This document shows, piece after piece, positions 47,207-56,040 of a DNA stretch of 64,000 nt. The DNA comes from a virus: positions 31,184 through 95,183 of the IMG/VR virus record IMGVR_UViG_3300032579_000009. One strand, given 5' to 3'. A program made the translations under genes and the position numbers. The notes beneath the pieces were generated by a model. It was not told the origin of the DNA. It worked only from the letters and a program-made list of their open reading frames with translations, and ran no database searches. The stretch's first letter is position 1; each line of letters opens with the position of its first letter.

Positions 47207-48378
47207 TGTTTTTTCACATTAGCAAAACTGCACAGACTAATTTTAAACATAACTATCAAACTGATCATTTTGTTATAAATTTAGATGATGGGTGGACACA
47301 GGTACAAGACTACCACGGTGATCTTGTATGGTACAAGGGATATTTAGACAACGCAGATCTAAGTCATTTTGCTGTAAGAATCAGTGAAGAAATATCTCCC
47401 ACCCATAGCGGCAATTTTTGTATTATCAAAGTCACTGACAGTGGCCTGCTGATAAGAACTGATAATCTCAGAAGTTTTCCAATTTGGTATGACTATGATC
47501 TTGGATTAACAAATCTGAGAGAAATAGGCAAGTTGCAGTACACTGATGGAATAGTTGGTCTTACCAATAACCTAGAATTAATCCATACTGCATTTGACCC
47601 AATTGGCTCAATTGACGATTCGCCTGTGTCATTTGATCAGGCAGTTGATCAAATTGACCTTATACTGAAATCAAAAGTTCAACAGTTTATTGAATACAAT
47701 AGACTGCCTTTGCGTGTATTTTTAAGTGGTGGCGTGGATACCGCTCTGCTGTTTTCATATATAAAAAACTACACTGACGACTACCATATAGTTACAAATG
47801 GGTATATAGAACACGATTATTTTTATCTTAAAAATCACGGGCATTTGAGTAGATTTTGGGCATATAACCAAATTCACTATTGGGCAGAAAATTGTGTGTT
47901 GGCCAGCGGAGCTCCTGGTGATGAATTTACTGCCAGAAATCCTGTAACAGTTGATCAGCTATTGCAGGCCCACGGCTCTTCATTTGTCAAAGTAATGTCT
48001 GAGGAAAGATTTAAAAATAGTCTTAATTATGATTTTTTTAAACGTAGTTACATAGAAAAATTATCCAACACACCCGCACAATCTGCAACACTAGCCGAAG
48101 CTATAAAACAGTGTTGCGAATACAATGCCAATGACTGGCAACACTGGCATTTAGGAAAAACATTAACTTGGACTCCGTTCAGAGATATGAATATGTTTAA
48201 GTTAGTGGCCAGACTGCCCTTAGAAGATCTCAAACACCAACTAATGGATAGTAGTATTCAAATTGAATTAATACGTAGAAATAGTCCAGAACTGTTGTCT
48301 GTACTTTCATCTCAAAAAAATGCCCTAAATTACATGGAAAATGTAGTTGGCTATCTACAAAAAATCAAAGACTTATAA
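47206..48378 (+). CDS. Asparagine-synthase-like (PP-loop) protein
   Basis: 390 residues. RVFLSGGVDTALLFSYI (about 170-186) is the ATP-pyrophosphatase PP-loop (SGGxDx) of the asparagine synthase C-domain; GAPGDEFTARNP fits the second conserved block. The N-terminal ~150 residues would occupy the place of the glutaminase domain but lack a leading Cys2, so ammonia or another amine may be the donor. Amide-bond formers of this kind act in cell-wall, glycan and antibiotic synthesis. Starts on the last base of clpP. Confidence 0.75.
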   Translation: MFFHISKTAQTNFKHNYQTDHFVINLDDGWTQVQDYHGDLVWYKGYLDNADLSHFAVRISEEISPTHSGNFCIIKVTDSGLLIRTDNLRSFPIWYDYDLGLTNLREIGKLQYTDGIVGLTNNLELIHTAFDPIGSIDDSPVSFDQAVDQIDLILKSKVQQFIEYNRLPLRVFLSGGVDTALLFSYIKNYTDDYHIVTNGYIEHDYFYLKNHGHLSRFWAYNQIHYWAENCVLASGAPGDEFTARNPVTVDQLLQAHGSSFVKVMSEERFKNSLNYDFFKRSYIEKLSNTPAQSATLAEAIKQCCEYNANDWQHWHLGKTLTWTPFRDMNMFKLVARLPLEDLKHQLMDSSIQIELIRRNSPELLSVLSSQKNALNYMENVVGYLQKIKDL

Positions 48379-48412
48379 GTCACTGATATTTTCCCTTTTC
48401 TGCTGATTTTGG

Positions 48413-48441
48413 TTGACTTTTTGGTTAAGTGACTGTATAAT
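48413..48441 (+). promoter_or_regulatory. Promoter TTGACT-N17-TATAAT with TTTTGG upstream
   Basis: Near-consensus; spacer begins TTTTGGTTAA as in the promoter at 48762, indicating duplication. Confidence 0.85.
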
Positions 48442-48472
48442 ATACACATATTAACAATAAGGAACTAGACAA

Positions 48473-48748
48473 ATGCAACTAATTAAACATGATTATCAAG
48501 TAGGCGATGATGTTAGTTACGGTTTCAATGGTGATTGGTATTACGCAGGTAAGGTTGCTCGTATCACTAAAAAGTATCTGACTACATTCACAGGCCATAA
48601 GTTTTATCTAAAAGAATTCCGTTCACGTGTGTATGACTCTGCTACATTTGACTATGTAGATGTTATGAAAGAATACTTTGTCAGTGTGGGCAATGGCACT
48701 TGGACACTTACCAAAGGCCGCAAAGAAGAGTTGAACCCACACTTTTAA
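48473..48748 (+). CDS. Hypothetical protein
   Basis: 91 residues: HDYQVGDDVSYGFNGDWYYAG and KKYLTTFTGHKFYL suggest a small beta-barrel (SH3/KOW-like) fold. Own promoter and AAGGAACTAG site. No recognised family. Confidence 0.65.
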   Translation: MQLIKHDYQVGDDVSYGFNGDWYYAGKVARITKKYLTTFTGHKFYLKEFRSRVYDSATFDYVDVMKEYFVSVGNGTWTLTKGRKEELNPHF

Positions 48749-48761
48749 GATTAGATTTTGG

Positions 48762-48790
48762 TTGACTTTTTGGTTAAAAGAATGTATAAT
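48762..48790 (+). promoter_or_regulatory. Promoter TTGACT-N17-TATAAT with TTTTGG upstream
   Basis: Near-consensus; duplicates the pattern at 48413. About 33 bases before the ATG at 48824. Confidence 0.85.
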
Positions 48791-48823
48791 GTTACACATA
48801 CACTAACAACACAGGAGCAATAA

Positions 48824-49144
48824 ATGGACATTCAAGCTATTAAAAATGAAGCACAAACAGCCGCAATTACAGCAGAACAAGCATTTATTGCCCAGCATGG
48901 TGAAATGGCCTACTGTGGTTTTGCTTGGGTAGATGTGTTTGTATCGCGTACTAATTCAAAAGAAGCCAAAGCACTAGCTGAAATGGGCTTTAAGAAAAGC
49001 TATCGTCCAAAAACAATGAACCTATGGACTTGTGGTAGCTACAATGGTCAAAGCATGGATGTTAAAGAAGCAGGTGCACGTGCTTACGCAGATGTGTTAA
49101 CCAAACATGGTTTCCGTGCTTACATGGGTTCACGTGCAGACTAA
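48824..49144 (+). CDS. Hypothetical protein
   Basis: 106 residues. Contains MAYCGFAWVDVFVSRTNSKEA and KTMNLWTCGSYNGQSMDVKEA. Preceded by ACAGGAGCAATAA and its own promoter. Compact alpha/beta composition, no recognised domain. Confidence 0.65.
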   Translation: MDIQAIKNEAQTAAITAEQAFIAQHGEMAYCGFAWVDVFVSRTNSKEAKALAEMGFKKSYRPKTMNLWTCGSYNGQSMDVKEAGARAYADVLTKHGFRAYMGSRAD

Positions 49145-49158
49145 CTAAGGAGCAAACA

Positions 49159-49344
49159 ATGGATAAGGCAATGAAAGTAATTCAGGGCGTTGGTGAAGTT
49201 GGTATTGATACAGAAGCAAGTCCGGGTAATGGTCGTTGGTATGTCAAGCACTATGCTACTGGGTATGATGTCTGTGGCTTTGACAGTGAACAAGAAGCCT
49301 TAGATGAACTTGAATATGTTGAAAATGACACTGTAGCGGTATAA
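49159..49344 (+). CDS. Hypothetical protein
   Basis: 61 residues, acidic: GDTEASPGNGRWYVKHYATG preceded by VQGVGEVGI type strand. Preceded by TAAGGAGCAAACA. Likely co-transcribed with the gene at 48824. Function unknown. Confidence 0.6.
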   Translation: MDKAMKVIQGVGEVGIDTEASPGNGRWYVKHYATGYDVCGFDSEQEALDELEYVENDTVAV

Positions 49345-49350
49345 TTTTGG

Positions 49351-49379
49351 TTGACAATCAAATCAAAAGGTGCTATAAT
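49351..49379 (+). promoter_or_regulatory. Consensus promoter, leaderless start (TTGACA-N17-TATAAT-N6-ATG)
   Basis: Perfect hexamers and spacing with TTTTGG upstream; ATG at 49386 begins six bases after TATAAT. Confidence 0.88.
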
Positions 49380-49385
49380 AGCTTT

Positions 49386-49592
49386 ATGAAATACAATAAT
49401 TTAACAAGAATTTGTGGTGGCAACATCACTCCGCAGGCACTCAAAGGAGTGTTTGCTGATCTAGAATTTCAAACTACTGCCGTAAAGCAAGAGTTTTGGG
49501 AGTACATGTTTGAGATGGGTGAAGCCTTTGGAGACATTCAAAGCTTCGTAGTTCAAGATAGACAACAACAAGAAGGAGTAGTAAATGTTTAA
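49386..49592 (+). CDS. Hypothetical protein, leaderless
   Basis: 68 residues from the ATG at 49386 (MKYNNLTRICGGNITPQAL); an earlier in-frame ATG at 49347 lies upstream of the promoter and is rejected. Acidic, helical, no recognised domain. Its stop overlaps the next start. Confidence 0.65.
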   Translation: MKYNNLTRICGGNITPQALKGVFADLEFQTTAVKQEFWEYMFEMGEAFGDIQSFVVQDRQQQEGVVNV

Positions 49593-49896
49593 AGTAACAG
49601 GTATTTCAACGTTAAATGGTAAGACCAAGGTTCGTTTTGCTAATGATCTAGTTAGCCGTGTTAAAATCTTAAACAAAGATGGTCACACAGACATTAACCT
49701 TATCGAGTTACCAACAGCTATGTCTAAGTTAGACGCTGTAAACTACTTGAAAACCACAGACCTTTACAGTAAATTTGCAGCAGCAATTGACGCGGCAGAT
49801 GAAAAGTATGCAGGTCTTGGCACTGTTAAAGTTACTAAGCCTAGCCTAGAAGCAATCAAGGCTCGTGCTGGTATCACTGAAACAGAAGCTGCCTGA
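49585..49896 (+). CDS. Hypothetical protein
   Basis: 103 residues, preceded by AGAAGGAGTAG. KTKVRFANDLVSRVKILNKDG suggests a beta-strand start; the tail LGTVKVTKPSLEAIKARAG ends in TETEAA. Followed by a strong terminator. The tail shares LGTVKV with the predicted tmRNA tag, possibly by chance. Confidence 0.62.
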   Translation: MFKVTGISTLNGKTKVRFANDLVSRVKILNKDGHTDINLIELPTAMSKLDAVNYLKTTDLYSKFAAAIDAADEKYAGLGTVKVTKPSLEAIKARAGITETEAA

Positions 49897-49910
49897 GTGG
49901 AGCAGGACCT

Positions 49911-49938
49911 AAAAAGCCCGCTCTGACGCGGGCTTTTT
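49911..49938 (+). terminator. Rho-independent terminator
   Basis: AAAAAGCCCGC / GCGGGCTTTTT stem with six-base loop and U-tract after the gene ending at 49896. Confidence 0.92.
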
Positions 49939-50007
49939 ATTTTAGAGTAAATACTGGTGTAAGCGATCTCTTCATAATGATCTGACCGCTAATATGAGGA
50001 GAGTAAA

Positions 50008-50412
50008 ATGCTTAAACACTTAGCGGTTATCAGTCTTTTTGTGTCTTCTACAGCATTAGCAGACACAGTAGTTCAAGAATTATACATGCCTAATGACGCA
50101 GGTGGTTATGTAACGTTAACCATGGATGAATGCAAGTTGGGTGACAGAGTCAAAAAAGATTATCCTTTCCGAACCTATGCTACAGAAGATGAAGAAGGTA
50201 AGATCAAGCATGAAGGGTGTTGGATACGTCCAAGCACAGATGATGCACCAAAGGTTCAGGGTATGACTATTATTCCGTTGGTTAATACCTATTGGGAAGG
50301 TGGCGATCGTGCTACATTCCAAGCCAGCCAATTTGGACCAATTAAACAGCGTTGGGATTTTAAGCTACCCCCAATAGAAGTTAAGCCAGAACATATACCA
50401 AATTCAATTTAA
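50008..50412 (+). CDS. Exported hypothetical protein
   Basis: 134 residues with a signal peptide (HLAVISLFVSSTALAD). The mature part has two Cys (DECKLGD, EGCWIRP) that could form a disulphide, and a Trp/Pro-rich C-terminus. Preceded by GAGGAGAGTAAA. Probably periplasmic; function unknown. Confidence 0.7.
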   Translation: MLKHLAVISLFVSSTALADTVVQELYMPNDAGGYVTLTMDECKLGDRVKKDYPFRTYATEDEEGKIKHEGCWIRPSTDDAPKVQGMTIIPLVNTYWEGGDRATFQASQFGPIKQRWDFKLPPIEVKPEHIPNSI

Positions 50413-50446
50413 TGTATGGGCATACCCATATGATAATAAATATGGT

Positions 50447-50599
50447 ATGGACATTAAAGACTATACTGATGTTGGCGTAACTGAACAGGATTTGAGTAAG
50501 GTCCTCGTCAGTAATGAGCCAACCAACGGTGAACAACAACTTAACAAGGCAACTGGGCAAGTTGAAGTTTACTATAACGGCATGTGGTGCGTACGATGA
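50447..50599 (+). CDS. Small hypothetical protein
   Basis: 50 residues (MDIKDYTDVGVTEQDLSKVL...), ending VYYNGMWCVR. Its TGA overlaps the next ATG. No strong ribosome-binding site is visible. Confidence 0.5.
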   Translation: MDIKDYTDVGVTEQDLSKVLVSNEPTNGEQQLNKATGQVEVYYNGMWCVR

Positions 50600-50706
50600 C
50601 TTTTGGCGAAATATTTACTGTTGGGGTAGTGGTGATTATCGTCTGTGTCATGCTAGATGAATTTTTAACAGCCTATGAAGAATACATGGGCAGTGATGAC
50701 GAATAG
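50596..50706 (+). CDS. Small membrane protein
   Basis: 36 residues: a hydrophobic helix (FTVGVVVIIVCVMLDEF) and an acidic tail. Starts on the stop of the preceding gene (ATGA). Function unknown. Confidence 0.5.
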   Translation: MTFGEIFTVGVVVIIVCVMLDEFLTAYEEYMGSDDE

Positions 50707-50772
50707 AGATTAACATGAAAACAATGTACATGGAGACTGTTATGCGATCGTAAACTTTACGAGGAGCATAAT

Positions 50773-51090
50773 ATGTCTAGAACACGTAGACGTAAGCGTG
50801 GCGACCACACTGATCTAGCTTGGCAAACTAGAGAAATGATCAAAGTCCCAGGCAGATTAATTTGGGTGCCAATGGACCCAAAAACCAAGCAGTATAAACG
50901 AGTAGTAAACAAGTATCACAGTGATGCAGGCACACATAAGTTTAACAACTGTCCACAAGGATGGTGGGTTAACATGGTAATGCAAAGACCACATCGCCGT
51001 GATGCTAAAAGAAAAATCCAAAAATGGTTGTTGGATCCAGAGTATGAAGTTATACTAAATGCTAAGGAACCACTTCCATATTGGGATTAA
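50773..51090 (+). CDS. Basic hypothetical protein next to the tmRNA
   Basis: 105 residues, strongly basic: MSRTRRRKRGDHTD at the start and RPHRRDAKRKIQKW near the end, consistent with nucleic-acid binding. Preceded by ACGAGGAGCATAAT. Ends about ten bases before the tmRNA acceptor piece. No recognised family. Confidence 0.62.
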   Translation: MSRTRRRKRGDHTDLAWQTREMIKVPGRLIWVPMDPKTKQYKRVVNKYHSDAGTHKFNNCPQGWWVNMVMQRPHRRDAKRKIQKWLLDPEYEVILNAKEPLPYWD

Positions 51091-51099
51091 AGAATTGTT

Positions 51100-51157
51100 G
51101 TATGAAGCGAGTCCAAAAACGGACAAGACACGGGTTCGACTCCCGTCGCCTCCACCA
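51100..51157 (+). ncRNA. ssrA: Split tmRNA, acceptor piece (3' half of the tRNA-like domain)
   Basis: CGGAC, then T arm ACGGG-TTCGACT-CCCGT, acceptor strand CGCCTCC, A and CCA, as at the 3' end of tmRNAs. In this gene it lies upstream of the tag-coding piece, so the gene is circularly permuted. CGCCTCC pairs over seven positions (two G-U) with GGGGGTG at 51186-51192. The 5' limit is approximate; AAGC near 51105 can pair with GCTT of the coding piece (helix P2). Confidence 0.88.
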
Positions 51158-51185
51158 AAGCATTTTTGAAAGAGAGTTTTTCGTT

Positions 51186-51400
51186 GGGGGTGCCATGGTA
51201 TCGATTGACGGCTTAGTAGGCAAGTGGACAACACAGTAGGCGATGACTGTAAATCAAGCAAAATCCGTAAATGCAAAAGCATCTACACTTGGTACTGTAA
51301 AAGTATCTATGGGCCGCGGTTTCCGCTTTGCTCGTGGTACAGAAGCAGTAGCTGCCTAAGAAACAGCAACCACGGGGCAGTTATGCCTTGTTACCCAAAA
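51186..51400 (+). ncRNA. ssrA: Split tmRNA, coding piece with a long proteolysis tag
   Basis: Starts GGGGGTGCCATGGTATCGATTGACGG in consensus tmRNA 5'-end style (quoted in part: GGGGGTG...TCGATTGACGG). A hairpin ACAGT/ACTGT is followed, seven bases later, by resume codon GCA at 51258. The frame then reads AKSVNAKASTLGTVKVS then MGRGFRFARGTEAVAA and TAA at 51357-51359: a 33-residue tag with the expected hydrophobic -AVAA end. tmRNA frees stalled ribosomes and tags products for Clp proteolysis; the phage also has ClpP and ClpS. Two-piece tmRNAs occur in alpha- and some betaproteobacteria, cyanobacteria and some marine phages. The 3' limit is approximate. Confidence 0.85.
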
Positions 51401-51405
51401 TAACC

Positions 51406-51425
51406 AAACCCGCTTCGGCGGGTTT
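51406..51425 (+). terminator. GC-rich hairpin after the tmRNA
   Basis: AAACCCGC-TTCG-GCGGGTTT, a perfect eight-pair stem. The U-tract is short (TTT within the stem), so it may terminate weakly or act as the processing boundary. Confidence 0.65.
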
Positions 51426-51443
51426 GCTACCTCTAAAAAGAGG

Positions 51444-51472
51444 TTGACAACAATACCAAATGATACTATAAT
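51444..51472 (+). promoter_or_regulatory. Consensus promoter TTGACA-N17-TATAAT
   Basis: Perfect hexamers and spacing, 67 bases upstream of the gene at 51540, which has ACAAAGGAGAAATAT. Confidence 0.88.
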
Positions 51473-51539
51473 AGTAACTAGTATGTCGTAGTTGGTTCTA
51501 CGCATACGTTAATTCAACTTTAGGACAAAGGAGAAATAT

Positions 51540-52838
51540 ATGTCACAAGCAACATCTTGGGTTAATCACTTGGCTGCTAACCCTGACCCAAAATATCCTA
51601 ATCAAGGATACCCAGAAGTAATTGCTCAACGTTTTGGTAAAGATTTGGACCAAATACTTGGACCAGTATCCCAACGACGACCATATGACCAAATTAGTCA
51701 AACAGAAGTAGAAAGCAGACTTGAATTAGTTGACGAAAAACTATTCCTTGCTAATATGCGTGGGGGCAAACAGCAACTTCTACAAACATTTTATGATTTG
51801 TTAGAGCACTTAGAAGATACTAAAGCATTATGGGGTATTGATATTCCTTTGATGAATATCATGCCAATGGAAGGCGTTGAACGCCACGCTGTAGAAAAGT
51901 TATGGATTAACTATCGTTCACAGCGTACATTATATGCACGTCACATTGTTCAGATTGTTTTTAAATTTGATCCATGGAGTGTGTTTAATGGCATTGGGCG
52001 CATGACTAAAGATTTAAAACGACTGTTTATCAATGATGCCCAACACCGTACTATTGCTTGTATGATTTTTGGTATTAGATATATGTCTGTACAATATCGC
52101 ATCAGTGACGATGAAAACGTAGACATTGATCAGTTCTGTGCTTGTAATGTAGATAACCTACCGTCAGAAGCATACGATAACTATCGCAACCGTAAAGAAC
52201 GTTGTGATGCTTATATCCAGGCTGATCGTCCACCGATCCGTGAAGATAAGTTTATGTGGGATATCGCACAATGGGCTCAACGTTGGGCTGTTAATATTTG
52301 TCGTGTAGGGGATCCTGTAGCTAACGGTGCAAGAGGTATTAGCCACATGGCAGATTTGTATAAATCTGCACGCATGGGATTTGACGTAATGGACGCTGCG
52401 GCAGCAGTGCTAGTTAAAGTTTACCCAAATGATCCAATGAAGTCAGCAAACTTAGTTGGACTATGCGAGTTATTGAAACAACAAGAACCCGAGTGGTTAG
52501 ATGTAGACTACCAAGGTCCAAATAATTCAATCCTAAATCCTAAACTAGAGGATCTAGCTGAGATAATTGGAAAACGTTTTGGTAATGTAAACAAAGGTCA
52601 AAATTCTGGTACATATCACGACCAATGTAAGCAAGCAATTAACAATTGGTATAAGGAAGCGTTTAATACTTTAAGTAACCCAAGTGGTATTGCACCTGAG
52701 GTAAAAGTTGCACACGCTACATATCACGTATATGATTCTTACAGTACCAAATATAAACTTACTGTGCCTAAAACAGAAAAAGGTGAGACATACAAAGTAT
52801 TGTTATCATTCACAGAAGGATACAAAAAATGGATGTAG
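51540..52838 (+). CDS. ParB/DGQHR-like protein
   Basis: 432 residues. Around 150-185, KDLKRLFINDAQHRTIACMIFG resembles the DGQHR/ParB-nuclease-like motif (here N-D-A-Q-H-R) found in DndB-like and phage ParB-fold proteins. The rest (RMGFDVMDAAAAVLVKVYP, GEIIGKRFGNVN) is not recognised. May bind or cleave DNA or nucleotides; the assignment is tentative. Overlaps the following HNH gene by ten bases. Confidence 0.55.
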   Translation: MSQATSWVNHLAANPDPKYPNQGYPEVIAQRFGKDLDQILGPVSQRRPYDQISQTEVESRLELVDEKLFLANMRGGKQQLLQTFYDLLEHLEDTKALWGIDIPLMNIMPMEGVERHAVEKLWINYRSQRTLYARHIVQIVFKFDPWSVFNGIGRMTKDLKRLFINDAQHRTIACMIFGIRYMSVQYRISDDENVDIDQFCACNVDNLPSEAYDNYRNRKERCDAYIQADRPPIREDKFMWDIAQWAQRWAVNICRVGDPVANGARGISHMADLYKSARMGFDVMDAAAAVLVKVYPNDPMKSANLVGLCELLKQQEPEWLDVDYQGPNNSILNPKLEDLAEIIGKRFGNVNKGQNSGTYHDQCKQAINNWYKEAFNTLSNPSGIAPEVKVAHATYHVYDSYSTKYKLTVPKTEKGETYKVLLSFTEGYKKWM

Positions 52839-53260
52839 AACTAATTAACCAAAAGATTATTGAAGTAGAAAATAATCCATATCCGGATATGGATGAAGCA
52901 ACTTATCTTAATAAAGATATTTGGTTTAAGGTAATTACAGGTAAAATGGATCTTAAAATGGTACAATGTATCTACTGGAGTATGCAACCGGAGTACGATG
53001 CAACTCCGGAAGAGTTGTACAATATTAGTCCTGATTATCATAATGGTTTTAAGTTTTGTTATGGCCGCGGTAAGAATAGAGTAACTAGTGATGATATATT
53101 CTTACCTAGTCCAGACCATGTGATTCCGCAAAAACACAACGGTCCGTCTACTATAGACAATCTTAAAATTGTTCCAAAGAAATATAATATTTGGAAACGA
53201 GATATGCTTAAAGAGGAATGGAATGACTTTAAAGTATGGATGGATAATCATTTAGAGTAG
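52829..53260 (+). CDS. HNH endonuclease-like protein
   Basis: 143 residues. SPDHVIPQKHNGPSTIDNLKI and VPKKYNIWKRDM give an HNH-type pattern (DHVIP...N-L...N-x-x-K), without the usual zinc Cys pairs. Overlaps the preceding ParB-like gene, so they may act together; AT-rich codon use hints it may be mobile like the other HNH genes. Confidence 0.72.
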   Translation: MDVELINQKIIEVENNPYPDMDEATYLNKDIWFKVITGKMDLKMVQCIYWSMQPEYDATPEELYNISPDYHNGFKFCYGRGKNRVTSDDIFLPSPDHVIPQKHNGPSTIDNLKIVPKKYNIWKRDMLKEEWNDFKVWMDNHLE

Positions 53261-53267
53261 AAAACAC

Positions 53268-53297
53268 TTGACATAAATAATTCTGCTAGTGTATACT
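53268..53297 (+). promoter_or_regulatory. groES promoter (TTGACA-N18-TATACT)
   Basis: Consensus -35, near-consensus -10, 18-base spacer. A GC-rich TTCG-loop hairpin (about 53321-53344) lies in the leader before groES. Confidence 0.7.
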
Positions 53298-53320
53298 GTA
53301 TTATCAAGTATATACTAGTA

Positions 53321-53344
53321 GTTTTGTGCCTTCGGGGCAAAACA
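53321..53344 (+). promoter_or_regulatory. TTCG-loop hairpin in the groES leader
   Basis: TTTTGTGCC-TTCG-GGGCAAAAC type stem between the promoter and the ribosome-binding site. It may be an attenuator or stability element; a terminator of a minor upstream transcript is also possible. Confidence 0.5.
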
Positions 53345-53349
53345 TTTTA

Positions 53350-53368
53350 CTTGCTTAATTAAGGAGAA
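53350..53368 (+). promoter_or_regulatory. Shared chaperone leader element (groES copy)
   Basis: CTTGCTTAATTAAGGAGAA before groES, matching the elements before dnaK and hsp20 over 42 kb away. Confidence 0.7.
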
Positions 53369-53376
53369 ATAAAATC

Positions 53377-55298
<1,922 letters not shown>

Positions 55299-55325
55299 TT
55301 AACTACCCAGTTAATTGCTTAAAAG

Positions 55326-55352
55326 AATAGCACCTTCGGGTGCTATTTTTTT
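55326..55352 (+). terminator. Rho-independent terminator after groEL
   Basis: AATAGCACC-TTCG-GGTGCTATT followed by a run of T. Confidence 0.93.
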
Positions 55353-55376
55353 GTCTTGAACTTTTCAATTCTCTAG

Positions 55377-55384
55377 GATAAATA
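55377..55384 (+). promoter_or_regulatory. T4-late-type motif GATAAATA
   Basis: Octamer 44 bases before the first gene of the right-hand virion block. Confidence 0.45.
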
Positions 55385-55428
55385 ACTTAAAGCAAGTAAT
55401 CATTTAACCTTGGGGAATATGGAACCAA

Positions 55429-55671
55429 ATGGCTAACACCAACTTTGTAGTTCAGAACGGCTTAACAGTCGGACCATTAACGATAGATGCAGCAACAGGT
55501 AGTATTACCACAACAGGTAACTTGTCAGTTGCAGGTCTTACAGCTAATACCACACAAGAAACCCTTACAGCTAATACCGTATCAGTAACGCACGCGGCAG
55601 GATTAACCATCAATGGAGTCCAAGCCGCCACAGTATCAGATGCGCAAGCATTTGCAATCGCATTAAGTTAA
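55429..55671 (+). CDS. Small fibre-associated virion protein
   Basis: 80 residues: NGLTVGPLTIDAATGSITTTG followed by NLSVAGLTANTT-type strands. This short LxVxGxLTxNG pattern is the same as in the N-termini of the large fibre genes. Probably a small structural protein. Preceded by a weak site. Confidence 0.6.
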   Translation: MANTNFVVQNGLTVGPLTIDAATGSITTTGNLSVAGLTANTTQETLTANTVSVTHAAGLTINGVQAATVSDAQAFAIALS

Positions 55672-55685
55672 TAGGATAACATAAA

Positions 55686-56039
55686 ATGGCAAGTAATTTT
55701 TATTTAAAAACAAGCAAAAACGCTGGTAACACATGGTCACTGGTAGGTAACTACACTGTAAGTAGCACTGTGTTATCTTCAGTAATACTAGGCATAGCAG
55801 TTGCTAATACCACAGGCTCTACTATTAGTGCCAACGTTGGTATATTCACTGGCAACTATGCCGCTGGTAGTAGTGCAAATATCTATTTGATTTATAATGC
55901 ACCTATTTCAGCAGGCGGTACACTAATTCCAGTTGGTGTTGACCAAAAGGTAGTATTACAATCTAATAATGCAGTTTTTGTTCAGACTTCAGCTGCTAAC
56001 TCAGCTGACGTAGTAATGAGCGTTTTGGAGCTTTCATAA
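55686..56039 (+). CDS. Probable virion protein
   Basis: 117 residues, beta-rich and poor in charge: YTVSSTVLSSVILGIAVANTT, PISAGGTLIPVGVDQKVVL. Similar in character to the proteins at 3255 and 3566. Typical of small particle-surface or fibre-base proteins. One base before the next gene. Confidence 0.6.
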   Translation: MASNFYLKTSKNAGNTWSLVGNYTVSSTVLSSVILGIAVANTTGSTISANVGIFTGNYAAGSSANIYLIYNAPISAGGTLIPVGVDQKVVLQSNNAVFVQTSAANSADVVMSVLELS

Positions 56040-56040
56040 C

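Noticed and set aside
51000-51185. Riboswitch upstream of the tmRNA, as reported for related phage Melnitz (glutamine type)
   Set aside because: No structure recognisable as the glutamine riboswitch could be drawn from the upstream bases; the neighbour's coding sequence fills most of the space.
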